From NCBI GenBank assembly GCA_016936075.1, contig JAFGPS010000195.1, positions 1 to 64,000 of the forward strand: 64,000 nucleotides of DNA, read 5' to 3'. Below, piece by piece: positions 37,862 through 46,535 of the stretch (positions are counted from its first letter, which is position 1; every line of letters begins with the position of its first letter). The stretch comes from Sedimentisphaerales bacterium. Its GTDB lineage: Bacteria > Planctomycetota > Phycisphaerae > Sedimentisphaerales > Anaerobacaceae. The notes beneath the pieces were generated by a model, which ran no database searches, was not told where the DNA came from, and was given only the letters and a program-made list of their open reading frames with translations. A program made the position numbers and the translations under genes.

Positions 37862-39031
37862 CTAAAGATTATTCAACAATTCACAAAGAGATAAAATCTT
37901 CTGTTCTTCGATATCAGGATAATTACCAATATAATATCCGTAAAAATGAATGTGTTCAATGTTCGGATATTTTTCCCATTCTTTATCAGTGATAAAAGTT
38001 TTCAGATAAGGTTGTCTCAACTGATTACCGCCTCCTGAACTGCCTCGACGAAATTCCACATTTGCATTACTAAGTGCTTTTTCAACTTTATCCCGAAATT
38101 CAGGATCAGGTTTTTTAATTACCAGATTGAATGCATAATTGCTGCTTCCTTCAAGGTCAAAATCTGTGCGGTACTTCTGACTGTCAAGGTTATCAAGAAA
38201 CACCTTAAAATTCTTATTTCGCTTGATTATATTATCATCAAGACGTTTTAGCTGGTTTTTACCTATTACTGCTCCGATCTCAGTCCCACGTACATTATAG
38301 GCCGGATAGGCAAAAATGAAATCGGGACTCAAATCAGGATTATCATCAATGTATGTCTGTTTGAGTTTTTCGTTCAGTATTTCACGAGTCATACCATGAG
38401 AGCGAAACGCTCTGATTACTTCATAAATATTTTCATCATTGGTACAAACCATGCCCCCCTCAACCGTGCTCATATGATGAGCAAAATAATAACTAAAATT
38501 TGATATAAGGCCAAAAGAACCTAATTTTCTTCCGTTAAAAGATGCACCATGGGACTCACATACATCTTCAATCAACGGGATATTTCGCTTGTCTAACTCA
38601 GTTAGTAATCGATCCGTTAAGCCGTTAAAACCCTGCACATACGTAATAAAAACTGCTTTTGTTTTATCACTGATTTTATTTATTACCTGTTCATCATCCA
38701 TGCACAAATTGTTAGGATTAATATCAACGAAAACCGGTTTGAAGCCGTTCTGTATAACAGAAGCAATATCCGATACCCACGTCAGTGTGGGGACAATAAT
38801 TTCGCCCGGACCATAAAGATTCTTTAATGCGGCCATTGTTATCAAATTTGCGGATGCCCCCGAATTTACGAAAACACTGTATTTGACATCCAGCCATTTA
38901 GACCATTCTTCCTCAAAAGCACGCACATTCTCTGATTGAGTTAATCGCGGCATTTTGCTTAAAAATTCTATAAGAATATTAATATCTTCACGGGTAATAT
39001 TGTTTTCCATCAATGGCCAGTTTAAACTCAT
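37862..39031 (-). CDS. ColD-type PLP 3-dehydratase of nucleotide 4-keto-6-deoxy sugars
   Basis: 389 residues of the DegT/DnrJ/EryC1/StrS fold. The lysine that binds PLP in aminotransferases is replaced: 'YYFAHHMSTVEGGM' has His185 at that place. This is the hallmark of GDP-4-keto-6-deoxymannose 3-dehydratase (ColD, about 388 residues, no iron-sulfur cluster), which removes the 3-hydroxyl for colitose. The related RfbH has a cluster and is longer. 'EDVCESHGASF' keeps the PLP-ring contact Asp. So the locus should make a 3-deoxy (3,6-dideoxy) sugar, not an amino sugar. ColD usually takes its amino group from glutamate during turnover. Confidence 0.85.
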   Translation of the reverse strand: MSLNWPLMENNITREDINILIEFLSKMPRLTQSENVRAFEEEWSKWLDVKYSVFVNSGASANLITMAALKNLYGPGEIIVPTLTWVSDIASVIQNGFKPVFVDINPNNLCMDDEQVINKISDKTKAVFITYVQGFNGLTDRLLTELDKRNIPLIEDVCESHGASFNGRKLGSFGLISNFSYYFAHHMSTVEGGMVCTNDENIYEVIRAFRSHGMTREILNEKLKQTYIDDNPDLSPDFIFAYPAYNVRGTEIGAVIGKNQLKRLDDNIIKRNKNFKVFLDNLDSQKYRTDFDLEGSSNYAFNLVIKKPDPEFRDKVEKALSNANVEFRRGSSGGGNQLRQPYLKTFITDKEWEKYPNIEHIHFYGYYIGNYPDIEEQKILSLCELLNNL

Positions 39032-39166
39032 GTTAATATTCCTTTTTATATAATACTCGTGTTATTTTTCTGAATAATATATATTCCTAAAAACACTAAT
39101 AGAAAAATTGGTAATAGTGTCGCATATTCTATTTTATGTTGTCTGCTCTTTACGGTAATACTTATT

Positions 39167-39570
39167 TTAGAAATAATATTTTTTAACTGGTAAATAGTAC
39201 AACCAGCCAATCATTATTGCAAGCAAAACCAGTTTTACTTCAATATGACAGCTAAAAAAGCCGCCAATAATAAATAAAACAAAGAAATTATAGTTTTGAT
39301 GTATACTTTATAAACAGGACTTGTGACTAATTCCAATATAATTGCTGTTAGTGTCATATTTGCGATGTTGAGATTTCTGGCTGGCATCAAAGCCAATAAG
39401 AATGATGGTACTTTATCAAACAATATTTCTGTAATTATTCCCATTATATTTAGGATATTTGACAATACCAGCAAGCACTTGGGCTGCTTCAGCAGAAGCC
39501 TGCCAAAGAAGCTAAAATAATTAATAAAAGGAACTGGTTAGATGTTAAAAACTCATCAACGCTTTTTTTA
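39167..39570 (-). pseudogene. Deletion-ridden relic of a second copy of the 33.6-kb membrane protein gene
   Basis: Fragments in three frames match the 597-residue protein encoded at 33621-35414. From upstream: 'NQFLLLIILASLAGFC' (like 'NQRPLLFVVIFCGLAGLC'), then 'WQASAEAAQVLAGIVKYP' (like 'WQVAVETAQVISHIVKYP'), then a jump of about 250 codons to 'GIITEILFDKVPSFLLALMP' (like 'GIITQIPPEKVPVAFLILMP'), then 'HIEVKLVLLAIMIGWLYYL' after a stop/frameshift. The gene has lost its middle and C-terminus. It fills most of the 609-base gap 39032-39640; the 135 bases before the ColD-like start hold nothing I recognise. Confidence 0.85.
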
Positions 39571-39640
39571 ATTCCCCTGTTTCCAGCATTAATTATAATA
39601 TTATTACAACAAAATATGTTCTTTATTAATCAAAAGATTA

Positions 39641-40597
39641 TTATGGAAGGTTTTTAATTACTTCAGAGATTTGTTCTATACTGAAATCTCCTGCTTTATA
39701 AAGTTTTTCTCTGTTGCCGCATTTAAATATATAGCTATCATCAAATCCAATATTTTTGAGTTTAATATCTGCGTTTTTCTCTCTAAGTATGTTCGTTACC
39801 AAACTATCCATACCACCTTTATTAATAAAGCCTTCTTCGAGAGTTATAATATTTTTATAATTCCTGATTGTATTAAATAACGACTCTTTGCGTATTGGCT
39901 GCAGCGTAAACACATCAACCACACCAATATTGAGGTTATCAGATTGCAGTTTCTGTGCAATGTCCAAGGCTCTATGCGTCATATATCCTGTGGAAACAAT
40001 ACAAATTTTATCACCTTTTATTAATTCACAAAAACCTTTATTCCACTCAAAAGTTGTGTTTTCGGAATATATTTTCGCTACTGGTTTGCTGTCTATTCTG
40101 ATATATTTTGGTTTTTTGAGTTCGATTGAAAAATCAACAAATTTCCCAGCAGTCACCCAGTCAGAAGGCGAACATAAAACTATGTTCGGAAGTGTCCTTA
40201 TTATTGATATATCTTCAAGACAGTGGTGACTCGGACCTGACATATCATAACTTACTCCCGTACCAACTCCAATAAGATTAACATTCATTTCTTTTTTCTG
40301 GCATGACATCGCCAAATTTGTTCTTATCTGTTCGAAGGCTCTCATAGTAATAAAGCCGGCGATTGCAAAAGCATATACAATAAATCCTTCTAAAGCGAGC
40401 CCGGTGGATATGTTTATAAGATTCTGTTCGGCAATTCCTACATTAATAAATCTATCGCTAAACTCGCTCCTCAATTTGTCAAGCGCAGGCGCTCCCATAT
40501 CGGCAGAGAGGAAAATTAGCCGGTCATTATGATGCATTCGTTCATAGACATTTTCTATGATTGCATCTCTCATTGTTTTAGGTTTAGCAGAATCCAT
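39641..40597 (-). CDS. Transketolase-like protein, C-terminal (pyrimidine-binding) half
   Basis: 318 residues, equal to the Pyr and C-terminal domains of transketolase. The TPP-activating glutamate is in 'INVGIAEQNLI'; 'GTGVSYDMSGPSHHCLEDI' follows. It pairs with the N-terminal half encoded by the next gene upstream (stop and start meet at 40597). Split transketolases move two-carbon units between sugars. In a heptose locus it may make sedoheptulose 7-phosphate, or add a C2 branch to a 4-keto sugar. Confidence 0.9.
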   Translation of the reverse strand: MDSAKPKTMRDAIIENVYERMHHNDRLIFLSADMGAPALDKLRSEFSDRFINVGIAEQNLINISTGLALEGFIVYAFAIAGFITMRAFEQIRTNLAMSCQKKEMNVNLIGVGTGVSYDMSGPSHHCLEDISIIRTLPNIVLCSPSDWVTAGKFVDFSIELKKPKYIRIDSKPVAKIYSENTTFEWNKGFCELIKGDKICIVSTGYMTHRALDIAQKLQSDNLNIGVVDVFTLQPIRKESLFNTIRNYKNIITLEEGFINKGGMDSLVTNILREKNADIKLKNIGFDDSYIFKCGNREKLYKAGDFSIEQISEVIKNLP

Positions 40598-41409
40598 TAG
40601 TTATTTTCAAGTATCTTGTCAATTTCCTGAGCAGACAAACTTTTTACATGACAAAGTCTGTCACCTTCTAATTGAGGAATACCTTTTCCTTTGCGAGTAT
40701 TAGCTATTAAAACTTTAGGTTTGTTTGTCTTACTGTTTTTAAAATTGCTTAACGATGAATATAACTGTTCGATATTATGGCCATCGACAGTTTCTGCCTC
40801 CCAACCAAAAGAGTTAAATATTTTTTCCAGAGGTCCAACATTTAATATATTCTTCTGATAATCCAGCATAGATATCTTATTGTCATCGATAATTAATATC
40901 AGGTTATCCAGTTTGTGATGAGAAGCAAACATAACTGCTTCCCATACAGAACCTTCGTTAAGTTCTCCATCGCCGCATAACACAAAAACATGTCTTTGTG
41001 TTTTCTTGATTCTCAATGCCATTGAAACTCCGCAGGCAACACCAAGACCGTGACCAAGCGAGCCGTTTATTGTTTCAAATCCCGGAACTGATGTATCAGG
41101 TATACCGCACAGAAAGGAATCTTCTTTACCGATTTTTTTTAATTCACTCTTGTCGAAATAATTCAGGTCGGCCAGAATCGGATATAACGAGACCGCTCCG
41201 TGACCTTTACTGATTATAAATCTGTCTCTCTGCTCGGATTCGGTATTTTGCGAATCATAATTGAGAAGGCCACCATAGTATAAAACCACAAAGATTTCAA
41301 TATCAGACAAACACGAAGCAATTCTGGATTCCGGAGCATATTTATGCAGCTTTAACATTTCTTTCCAGGCCCACTGAACTTTATCTTCTAATGCTTCGAA
41401 AGAAATCAT
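40597..41409 (-). CDS. Transketolase-like protein, N-terminal (TPP-pyrophosphate-binding) half
   Basis: 270 residues. The TPP/Mg motif is 'LCGDGELNEGSVWEA...NLILIIDDNK' (GDG-X~25-N), with 'ISKGHGAVSLYP' and 'GSLGHGLGVACGVSMA' upstream. Together with the following gene it forms a full transketolase-type enzyme as two subunits. Start ATG 41409 overlaps the kinase gene's stop by 4 bases. Dedicated transketolase pairs in polysaccharide loci are distinct from the housekeeping enzyme. Confidence 0.92.
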   Translation of the reverse strand: MISFEALEDKVQWAWKEMLKLHKYAPESRIASCLSDIEIFVVLYYGGLLNYDSQNTESEQRDRFIISKGHGAVSLYPILADLNYFDKSELKKIGKEDSFLCGIPDTSVPGFETINGSLGHGLGVACGVSMALRIKKTQRHVFVLCGDGELNEGSVWEAVMFASHHKLDNLILIIDDNKISMLDYQKNILNVGPLEKIFNSFGWEAETVDGHNIEQLYSSLSNFKNSKTNKPKVLIANTRKGKGIPQLEGDRLCHVKSLSAQEIDKILENN

Positions 41410-42536
41410 ACTGTATGCTCCGTTTGTTTTTTGTCTTTATTTTTTGGAGGAATATCTTTAATATTCAATGGTTTTTCAAAGGAATCCAATTCTTTAAAAC
41501 AACTTATTTTACGCTTAGCACGGTCCTTCTCTGCTTCACTGTAGTCTTCTCGTTCCAACTCATAGAAAATTATCTGGCTGCCTCCTGACTCGAAACGAAA
41601 CGGCACATGAATATTTTCTGATAAAGCCTCTCTGACATGCTCTTGTTTTTCGGGCGGCACAAACAATAAGAGGAAACCCCCGCCGCCCGCACCGGTAATT
41701 TTGCCACCTATTGCTCCGGCTTTTTGTGCTTTATTATAAAGATTATCAACCTCGTGATTCGTTATATTTGAACTTAAATTTCTTTTGAGCGACCATGATT
41801 TGTGTAATAATTCACCAAATTTACAAATATCAGAGTTGCTTTTTAATATTTCCACTCCCTGGTCAACCATTTCCTGCATCTGCTTAAGGAGTTCATTTTT
41901 TTCATTAAAGACATCTTCATAGCCTTTTACGATATTTGAAGCCGTACGTTTTATGCCGGTGTAGAAAAGCATTAAATGTGAATCTAACTCCTCCATTCGA
42001 TTAGAACTTAAAGTTACAGGTTGTACATCAAATTGCCCATTTGTCGAAAAATTTATCAAATTCAATCCACCATAGGCAGCGCAAACCTGGTCCTGAGAAC
42101 CGACTGCTTCTTTAATCATATTTTGTTCTATATGAATACTTTCCTTAGCTAATTGTTTTTTACTTGGCATAATACCCATATAAGCATAAAGAGCATGCAG
42201 AAGCCCTACGGTAAATGAAGAACTCGAGCCCATGCCGCTTCGAGCCGGCAAGTCACCATCATGATGAATTTCAAGTCCTTTTTCGATATTTAAAAAATGA
42301 AGCACTTCGCGTACAGCAGGATGTTTAATTTCTTTATAACCATGGCATTCCTCCATTTTTGAGTATACTATTCTTAATCTATGTTCAAAAAAGGGAGGTA
42401 AAACTCGACATGTTATATAACAGTATTTGTCTATAGAAGTGTTAAGAACAGCACCTCCGTGCTTGAGATACCATTCTGGGTAATCGGTACCGCCACCAAA
42501 AAACGATATCCTGAACGGTGTGCGATTTATAATCAT
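41406..42536 (-). CDS. hddA: GHMP kinase, D-glycero-D-manno-heptose 7-phosphate kinase-like (HddA)
   Basis: 376 residues. GHMP features: 'INRTPFRISFFGGGTDYPEWY' N-terminus, 'LPARSGMGSSSSFTVGLLHAL' ATP loop, and 'GGKITGAGGGGFLLLFV' third motif. The 'FFGGGTDYP' start is typical of HddA and related sugar-1-kinases. It would phosphorylate the anomeric position of a heptose 7-phosphate. A hydrophilic, Lys/Asp-rich C-terminal tail of about 35 residues is extra to the family. The gene for the matching isomerase GmhA or phosphatase GmhB is not in the window. Confidence 0.85.
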   Translation of the reverse strand: MIINRTPFRISFFGGGTDYPEWYLKHGGAVLNTSIDKYCYITCRVLPPFFEHRLRIVYSKMEECHGYKEIKHPAVREVLHFLNIEKGLEIHHDGDLPARSGMGSSSSFTVGLLHALYAYMGIMPSKKQLAKESIHIEQNMIKEAVGSQDQVCAAYGGLNLINFSTNGQFDVQPVTLSSNRMEELDSHLMLFYTGIKRTASNIVKGYEDVFNEKNELLKQMQEMVDQGVEILKSNSDICKFGELLHKSWSLKRNLSSNITNHEVDNLYNKAQKAGAIGGKITGAGGGGFLLLFVPPEKQEHVREALSENIHVPFRFESGGSQIIFYELEREDYSEAEKDRAKRKISCFKELDSFEKPLNIKDIPPKNKDKKQTEHTV

Positions 42537-42584
42537 TCTATCTCCCTGCCAAATATATAATGTTACACCATTTCCAAAAATCCT

Positions 42585-43298
42585 TTATTGCTTTTCATTG
42601 AAAAAATCCTCAGCTTTAGAATAGGATTCCGGCGTTCCAATGTCAATAAAACGTGCCGTGTCGCAATATCCGAAGTTTTGTTCTTCCGTTAAGGAAGGAA
42701 ACAAATCACGCTCCAAAGAGTAAAACTTTCCAGTTGGTATAGAACTAATCAGAGCCTTCTTTATTAAATAAACACCGGCATTAATCCAACCAGGTCCTGC
42801 ATTATAGCTTTTTTCTTCAAAAGCTGCAATCTCTTTGTTACTGTTTATTATCACTTTTCCATATCTGCTGGTATCATCCATTTCAGTCAAAAGCAGTGAT
42901 ACCTGGCGTTCTTTTTTAAAAAACCAGTTTATATATGCATCAAGATCCGCATCAATATACGAATCACCATTCATTACTAAAATAGTATCTGAGGTTAAAT
43001 GCGGCAGAGCCAGTCTTAAACCGCCCCCTGTCCCTAAAGGTTCATCTTCCTTCGAATATTGAATATCCAGTGATTTATAAGTGTCACCGAAACAAGTTTC
43101 AATTTTATCAGCCATATAACCAGTACAAAGTACTACCCTGTTTATCCCTGAATTTATAAGTTGGTCAAATGTATATGACAAAAAGGGTTTACCTGAGATT
43201 TCAGCAAGCGCCTTTGGTCTGTCTGAAACGACCGATTGCAGTCGTGTCCCTTTCCCACCAACCAATATTGCAGCGGTAATATCACTGATTTTTCCCAC
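42585..43298 (-). CDS. hddC: Sugar-1-phosphate nucleotidyltransferase (HddC-like guanylyltransferase)
   Basis: 237 residues with 'AAILVGGKGTRLQSVVSDRPKAL' signature, 'DEPLGTGGGLRLAL' and 'LVMNGDSYIDADL'. The short length and context beside HddA fit D-glycero-alpha-D-manno-heptose 1-phosphate guanylyltransferase, giving a GDP-heptose. A hexose-1-phosphate substrate cannot be excluded. It starts at the stop base of the preceding epimerase gene. Confidence 0.85.
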   Translation of the reverse strand: MGKISDITAAILVGGKGTRLQSVVSDRPKALAEISGKPFLSYTFDQLINSGINRVVLCTGYMADKIETCFGDTYKSLDIQYSKEDEPLGTGGGLRLALPHLTSDTILVMNGDSYIDADLDAYINWFFKKERQVSLLLTEMDDTSRYGKVIINSNKEIAAFEEKSYNAGPGWINAGVYLIKKALISSIPTGKFYSLERDLFPSLTEEQNFGYCDTARFIDIGTPESYSKAEDFFNEKQ

Positions 43299-44239
43299 TA
43301 TTTGCCTCTTTCTTCCTGCCAGATTTGATAAGTTGTTTGTAAGCCTTCATCCAGATCTATTTTCGGCATCCAGCCAAGAGACATAAATTTACTACTATCA
43401 AGCAACTTTTGCAATGTACCATCAGATTTATTTGTATCCCAGAAAATATTACCTTTGTAACCTACAGTATCTGCAATTTTCCTGGCTAAATTTTTTATTG
43501 TATAATCTATACCTGTACCAATATTGTAATGATGGTTTTCCATGCTATCAACATTGTTTATTGCGAAAATTGAAGCTTCTGCAACATCCTCGGAAAAGAT
43601 AAATTCCCTTTGCGGCTTACCGCTTCCCCAGAGAGTAATATCCGGAATATTATTAACTTTTGCTTCATGAAATCTTCTGATCAAAGCAGAAAGAACATGA
43701 GAATTTTCCAGATCATAATTATCACCTGGCCCATACATCGAAGCAGGAATCAGGGCAATAAAACAATTTGTTTGATATTGTTCATTATAAACTCTGCATG
43801 CAATGATACCTGAAATTTTAGCAGTTGCATAAGCCTGACTGGTTTGTTCTATCGGCCCGGTTAATAAATATTCTTCTTTGACAGGCTGCAAAGATTCTTT
43901 CGGATAACTGCATGAAGAACCATAAAATACAAGATTTTTTACCTGTGCTTTTCGGGCAGCCTGAAAAACATTATCTTGCATGGCAATATTAGTATGAAGA
44001 TAATCTGCAGGATATGTCTTATTGCTTAATATCCCCCCAACTTTTCCTGCTGCAAGAAAAACATATTCAGGTTTTTGCGAGCAGAAAAAATCTTCGACAC
44101 TTCTTCTATCTGTCAGGTCCAACTGGTCATGTGTTCTGGTTATAAGATTTTTGTAACCTTTTGCTTTCAGCTTTCTCACTAATGCTGAACCTAATAATCC
44201 AGTATGACCGGCAACATAGATTTGAGAATCTTTAAACAT
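43298..44239 (-). CDS. GDP-fucose-synthase-like epimerase/reductase (Fcl/ColC type)
   Basis: 313 residues, extended short-chain dehydrogenase. NADP motif 'VAGHTGLLGSALVRKL', 'GGILSNKTYPADYL', active-site Ser/Tyr/Lys in 'YGSSCSYP' and 'YATAKISG', and 'PASMYGPGDNYD'. This is the Fcl family, which epimerises and reduces GDP-4-keto-6-deoxy sugars. In colitose synthesis ColC is the homologue that acts after ColD; in capsular heptose pathways Fcl-like reductases finish GDP-6-deoxyheptoses. Either fits here. Confidence 0.9.
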   Translation of the reverse strand: MFKDSQIYVAGHTGLLGSALVRKLKAKGYKNLITRTHDQLDLTDRRSVEDFFCSQKPEYVFLAAGKVGGILSNKTYPADYLHTNIAMQDNVFQAARKAQVKNLVFYGSSCSYPKESLQPVKEEYLLTGPIEQTSQAYATAKISGIIACRVYNEQYQTNCFIALIPASMYGPGDNYDLENSHVLSALIRRFHEAKVNNIPDITLWGSGKPQREFIFSEDVAEASIFAINNVDSMENHHYNIGTGIDYTIKNLARKIADTVGYKGNIFWDTNKSDGTLQKLLDSSKFMSLGWMPKIDLDEGLQTTYQIWQEERGK

Positions 44240-45170
44240 TACTATACTTGTTGTTACTGATAATAGTATAAACTTTAATCAACTCAGATATGCCCATTTC
44301 GATTGAATAATCGGGAGAGAATCCTGTCTTCTCAATTTTTTCATTAGAAACAATATAATCTCTTTTGTCCGGGTCTTCGCCGACCGTCGCTTCCAGAACA
44401 ACAAAATTTTTAATTTGCTCTTTTATTAACGTACATAATTCAAGTTTTGACAGATTAGCATCTGAAAGCCCAACGTTATAAGGCTCATTTTTCATCGTAT
44501 CGAAATTATCTATAGTATGAATGAAGGCTTTGGCTACATCCCTAATGTGTATGTAGTTACGTTTGAAATGCCCCTCGAATATAACGATAAATCCATCTTT
44601 AATAGCACGATACGTAAAGTCATTAACAAGTAAATCAAGCCGCATTCTCGGGCTGGCACCGAATACAGTTGCAAGTCTCAAACTTACACTGTTTCCTCTG
44701 TCTAAGATAAATTTTTCAGCTTCGACTTTAGTTTTTCCATAAAAGGAAATTGGCTTCAGCGGAGTCTCTTCAGTGCAGTAAATTCCTTTTTGACCTATTC
44801 CATAGCCGCTGTTAGTAATCGGTATAATTATCCTTTGTTCTTTCGAAAGTATTTCGCAAAGGGTTTTTATTGCTCCGGAGTTTGTAGTTTCAGAACCGAT
44901 TTTATCTTTATTACACAACGGAGCTCCCACAAGAGCAGCTAAGGGAATTACAATATCTTTGTCTTTAGTAATAGATTCTAATAATGTCTTGTCTCTTGCA
45001 TCACCGGAGACGATATTAAATGTTTCCCATGGACAACAATCCATAAGAGAATTTGGTCTGAACATGAAATTGTCCAGTACTGTTACTTTATTTCCCTTTT
45101 TAAGTAATTCCAGTGTAAGCACGGAACCTAAATATCCCGCGCCTCCGGTTATCAAAATATTATATCCCAT
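44232..45170 (-). CDS. NAD-dependent epimerase/dehydratase (nucleotide-sugar SDR)
   Basis: 312 residues. 'ILITGGAGYLGSVLTLEL' NAD motif, 'TNSGYGIGQ' and 'SFYGKTKVEAEK' (YxxxK), and 'FKRNYIHIRDVAKAF' substrate region. First gene of the polysaccharide operon. It could be the 4,6-dehydratase or an epimerase that prepares the substrate of the ColD-type enzyme; its length (GMD is about 345-370) and motif do not decide. AGGTGA precedes the ATG, and a strong promoter lies upstream. Confidence 0.85.
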   Translation of the reverse strand: MGYNILITGGAGYLGSVLTLELLKKGNKVTVLDNFMFRPNSLMDCCPWETFNIVSGDARDKTLLESITKDKDIVIPLAALVGAPLCNKDKIGSETTNSGAIKTLCEILSKEQRIIIPITNSGYGIGQKGIYCTEETPLKPISFYGKTKVEAEKFILDRGNSVSLRLATVFGASPRMRLDLLVNDFTYRAIKDGFIVIFEGHFKRNYIHIRDVAKAFIHTIDNFDTMKNEPYNVGLSDANLSKLELCTLIKEQIKNFVVLEATVGEDPDKRDYIVSNEKIEKTGFSPDYSIEMGISELIKVYTIISNNKYSNV

Positions 45171-45303
45171 CTTTTCACCTGTATTATCAACAATATTGCT
45201 TTAGCTGGTATCCCCAATTAAAACATAAGAAATCTCATTTCTGCAATAGAAACGCCTTCACATTCTCCAATTGAGGTTTATTGATTACTTCAATATTTAA
45301 CGT

Positions 45304-45332
45304 AGTATAAATTGCCTGTTATTTTTTGTCAA
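45304..45332 (-). promoter_or_regulatory. Near-consensus promoter of the polysaccharide operon
   Basis: On the minus strand, TTGACA (45332-45327), a 17-base spacer and TATACT (45309-45304). Transcription would start near 45297 and run left into the epimerase gene with a leader of about 125 bases. The 331-base gap 45171-45501 holds this promoter and the inverted repeats listed next, and nothing coding. Confidence 0.75.
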
Positions 45333-45440
45333 CAGGACTTCCATATATCAATTTTATATCTTCTGAAAACATTCCAATAGAAAATCAAAGTGTACCTAAT
45401 CATATAAATTTATTCACTCCCACAAAGATTTATATTTTAA

Positions 45441-45489
45441 AATATTGCACTAAAATTGCAATATTTGAATACCTGAAGAAATTCTTCAG
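45441..45489 (-). terminator. Two adjacent inverted repeats after the acyltransferase gene
   Basis: CTGAAG-AAATT-CTTCAG (45473-45489) lies 12 bases past the acyltransferase stop. AATATTGCA-7-TGCAATATT (45441-45465) follows, with an A/T-rich stretch after it. They precede the promoter of the next operon and probably form a weak terminator; the stems are AT-rich. Confidence 0.45.
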
Positions 45490-45501
45490 TATGAGCGTTT
45501 T

Positions 45502-46440
45502 CTACTTTGTTCCTTTTTCACTATCTGCCACAAACGGAACACTTTTAAGAGAATATGTTTCTTTCCTCAAATAATCCACTACATCCTGAGAATTACCTAT
45601 TTTTGACAATACTTTATGATTTACAATATCCCCAAAAACAAATCTAATAGTTCTGTTCCTTGTTAGTAATAGTTCCCTAATAAACAAAAACTGTCCGAGA
45701 GATTTATGAATGCTCCTTGCAAACTGAAAAAGCATACTCGTTTGCCCATGGAAAAAGACAGGAAGGACATTAGCTTTACTCCTTCTTACTAATAGCCCAA
45801 GTCCCTTTGCCCACTTTGCATCGGTAGCGTCTTTCTGCCATAGATATTTCCTCAATGAAATATCCCCGGCTGGAAAAATTATTAGTGTATGTCCACCGTT
45901 GAGCCATTTCATACCTGCTATTATAGCTTTCCGATTTTTCTCTTTCGCTTTTTTTGAATTTTTCAATCTTATAGGAATTATATAATCTTTTAGATGTGGA
46001 ATTTTTCTTAGTCCGGAAATAGCCAGTATTTTTATATCACTTCGACAATTCATTATAACACTCGAAATTGCGAAACCGTCAACCAGGGCCAAAGGATGAT
46101 TGGCAATTATTAGTAATGGTCCATCCCGATTTATTTGTGACAATTTTTCATGATTATAGCTCAGCTTTATATCAAAAGAATCGAGGACTTTCTGAAAAAC
46201 AAAATCTTCAGATCTTGGATCATTTGCAAAGCGATAACTTATTTCCTGAAACTCTTTAAAGCGAAACATTTTCAGAATTGGTTTCGAGATAAATTCCAAA
46301 AGTAACGTTAGCGGAGAATCTGGATCGCCGAAATTTATGGAAACACTTTTTGTCGTATCCGAAAACCTTAGCAATGTTTTGGATTTCCTCGGAGATGCCA
46401 CTGTATCAGTATCAACAAATCTTTGATATTTATTTTTCAC
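45502..46440 (-). CDS. PlsC/OlsA-like lysophospholipid acyltransferase
   Basis: 312 residues. The catalytic region is 'LLIIANHPLALVDGFAI', the N-H-P-X4-D form of the hemolysin/OlsA branch of glycerolipid acyltransferases, with 'LIIFPAGDIS' as the second conserved block. The N-terminal about 90 residues are hydrophilic to amphipathic. It would place an acyl group from acyl-ACP on a lyso-lipid or aminolipid at the inner membrane. It lies at the edge of the lipid locus, same strand as the sugar operon but parted from it by hairpins. Confidence 0.82.
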   Translation of the reverse strand: MKNKYQRFVDTDTVASPRKSKTLLRFSDTTKSVSINFGDPDSPLTLLLEFISKPILKMFRFKEFQEISYRFANDPRSEDFVFQKVLDSFDIKLSYNHEKLSQINRDGPLLIIANHPLALVDGFAISSVIMNCRSDIKILAISGLRKIPHLKDYIIPIRLKNSKKAKEKNRKAIIAGMKWLNGGHTLIIFPAGDISLRKYLWQKDATDAKWAKGLGLLVRRSKANVLPVFFHGQTSMLFQFARSIHKSLGQFLFIRELLLTRNRTIRFVFGDIVNHKVLSKIGNSQDVVDYLRKETYSLKSVPFVADSEKGTK

Positions 46441-46535
46441 TTCACTAATTCCCGATTTCTGATTTAAACACGATACTTTTAAAATCCCTATAATTAATAG
46501 TAAAACTGTATATCAAAAAGTTGTCTATATTTTCA

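Noticed and set aside
37862-39031. DegT/DnrJ sugar aminotransferase
   Set aside because: The Schiff-base lysine is His185, so transamination as the main reaction is unlikely; a ColD-type dehydratase fits.
39235-39474. Independent 79-residue membrane protein gene
   Set aside because: It is one frame of a multi-frame relic of the 597-residue membrane protein gene.
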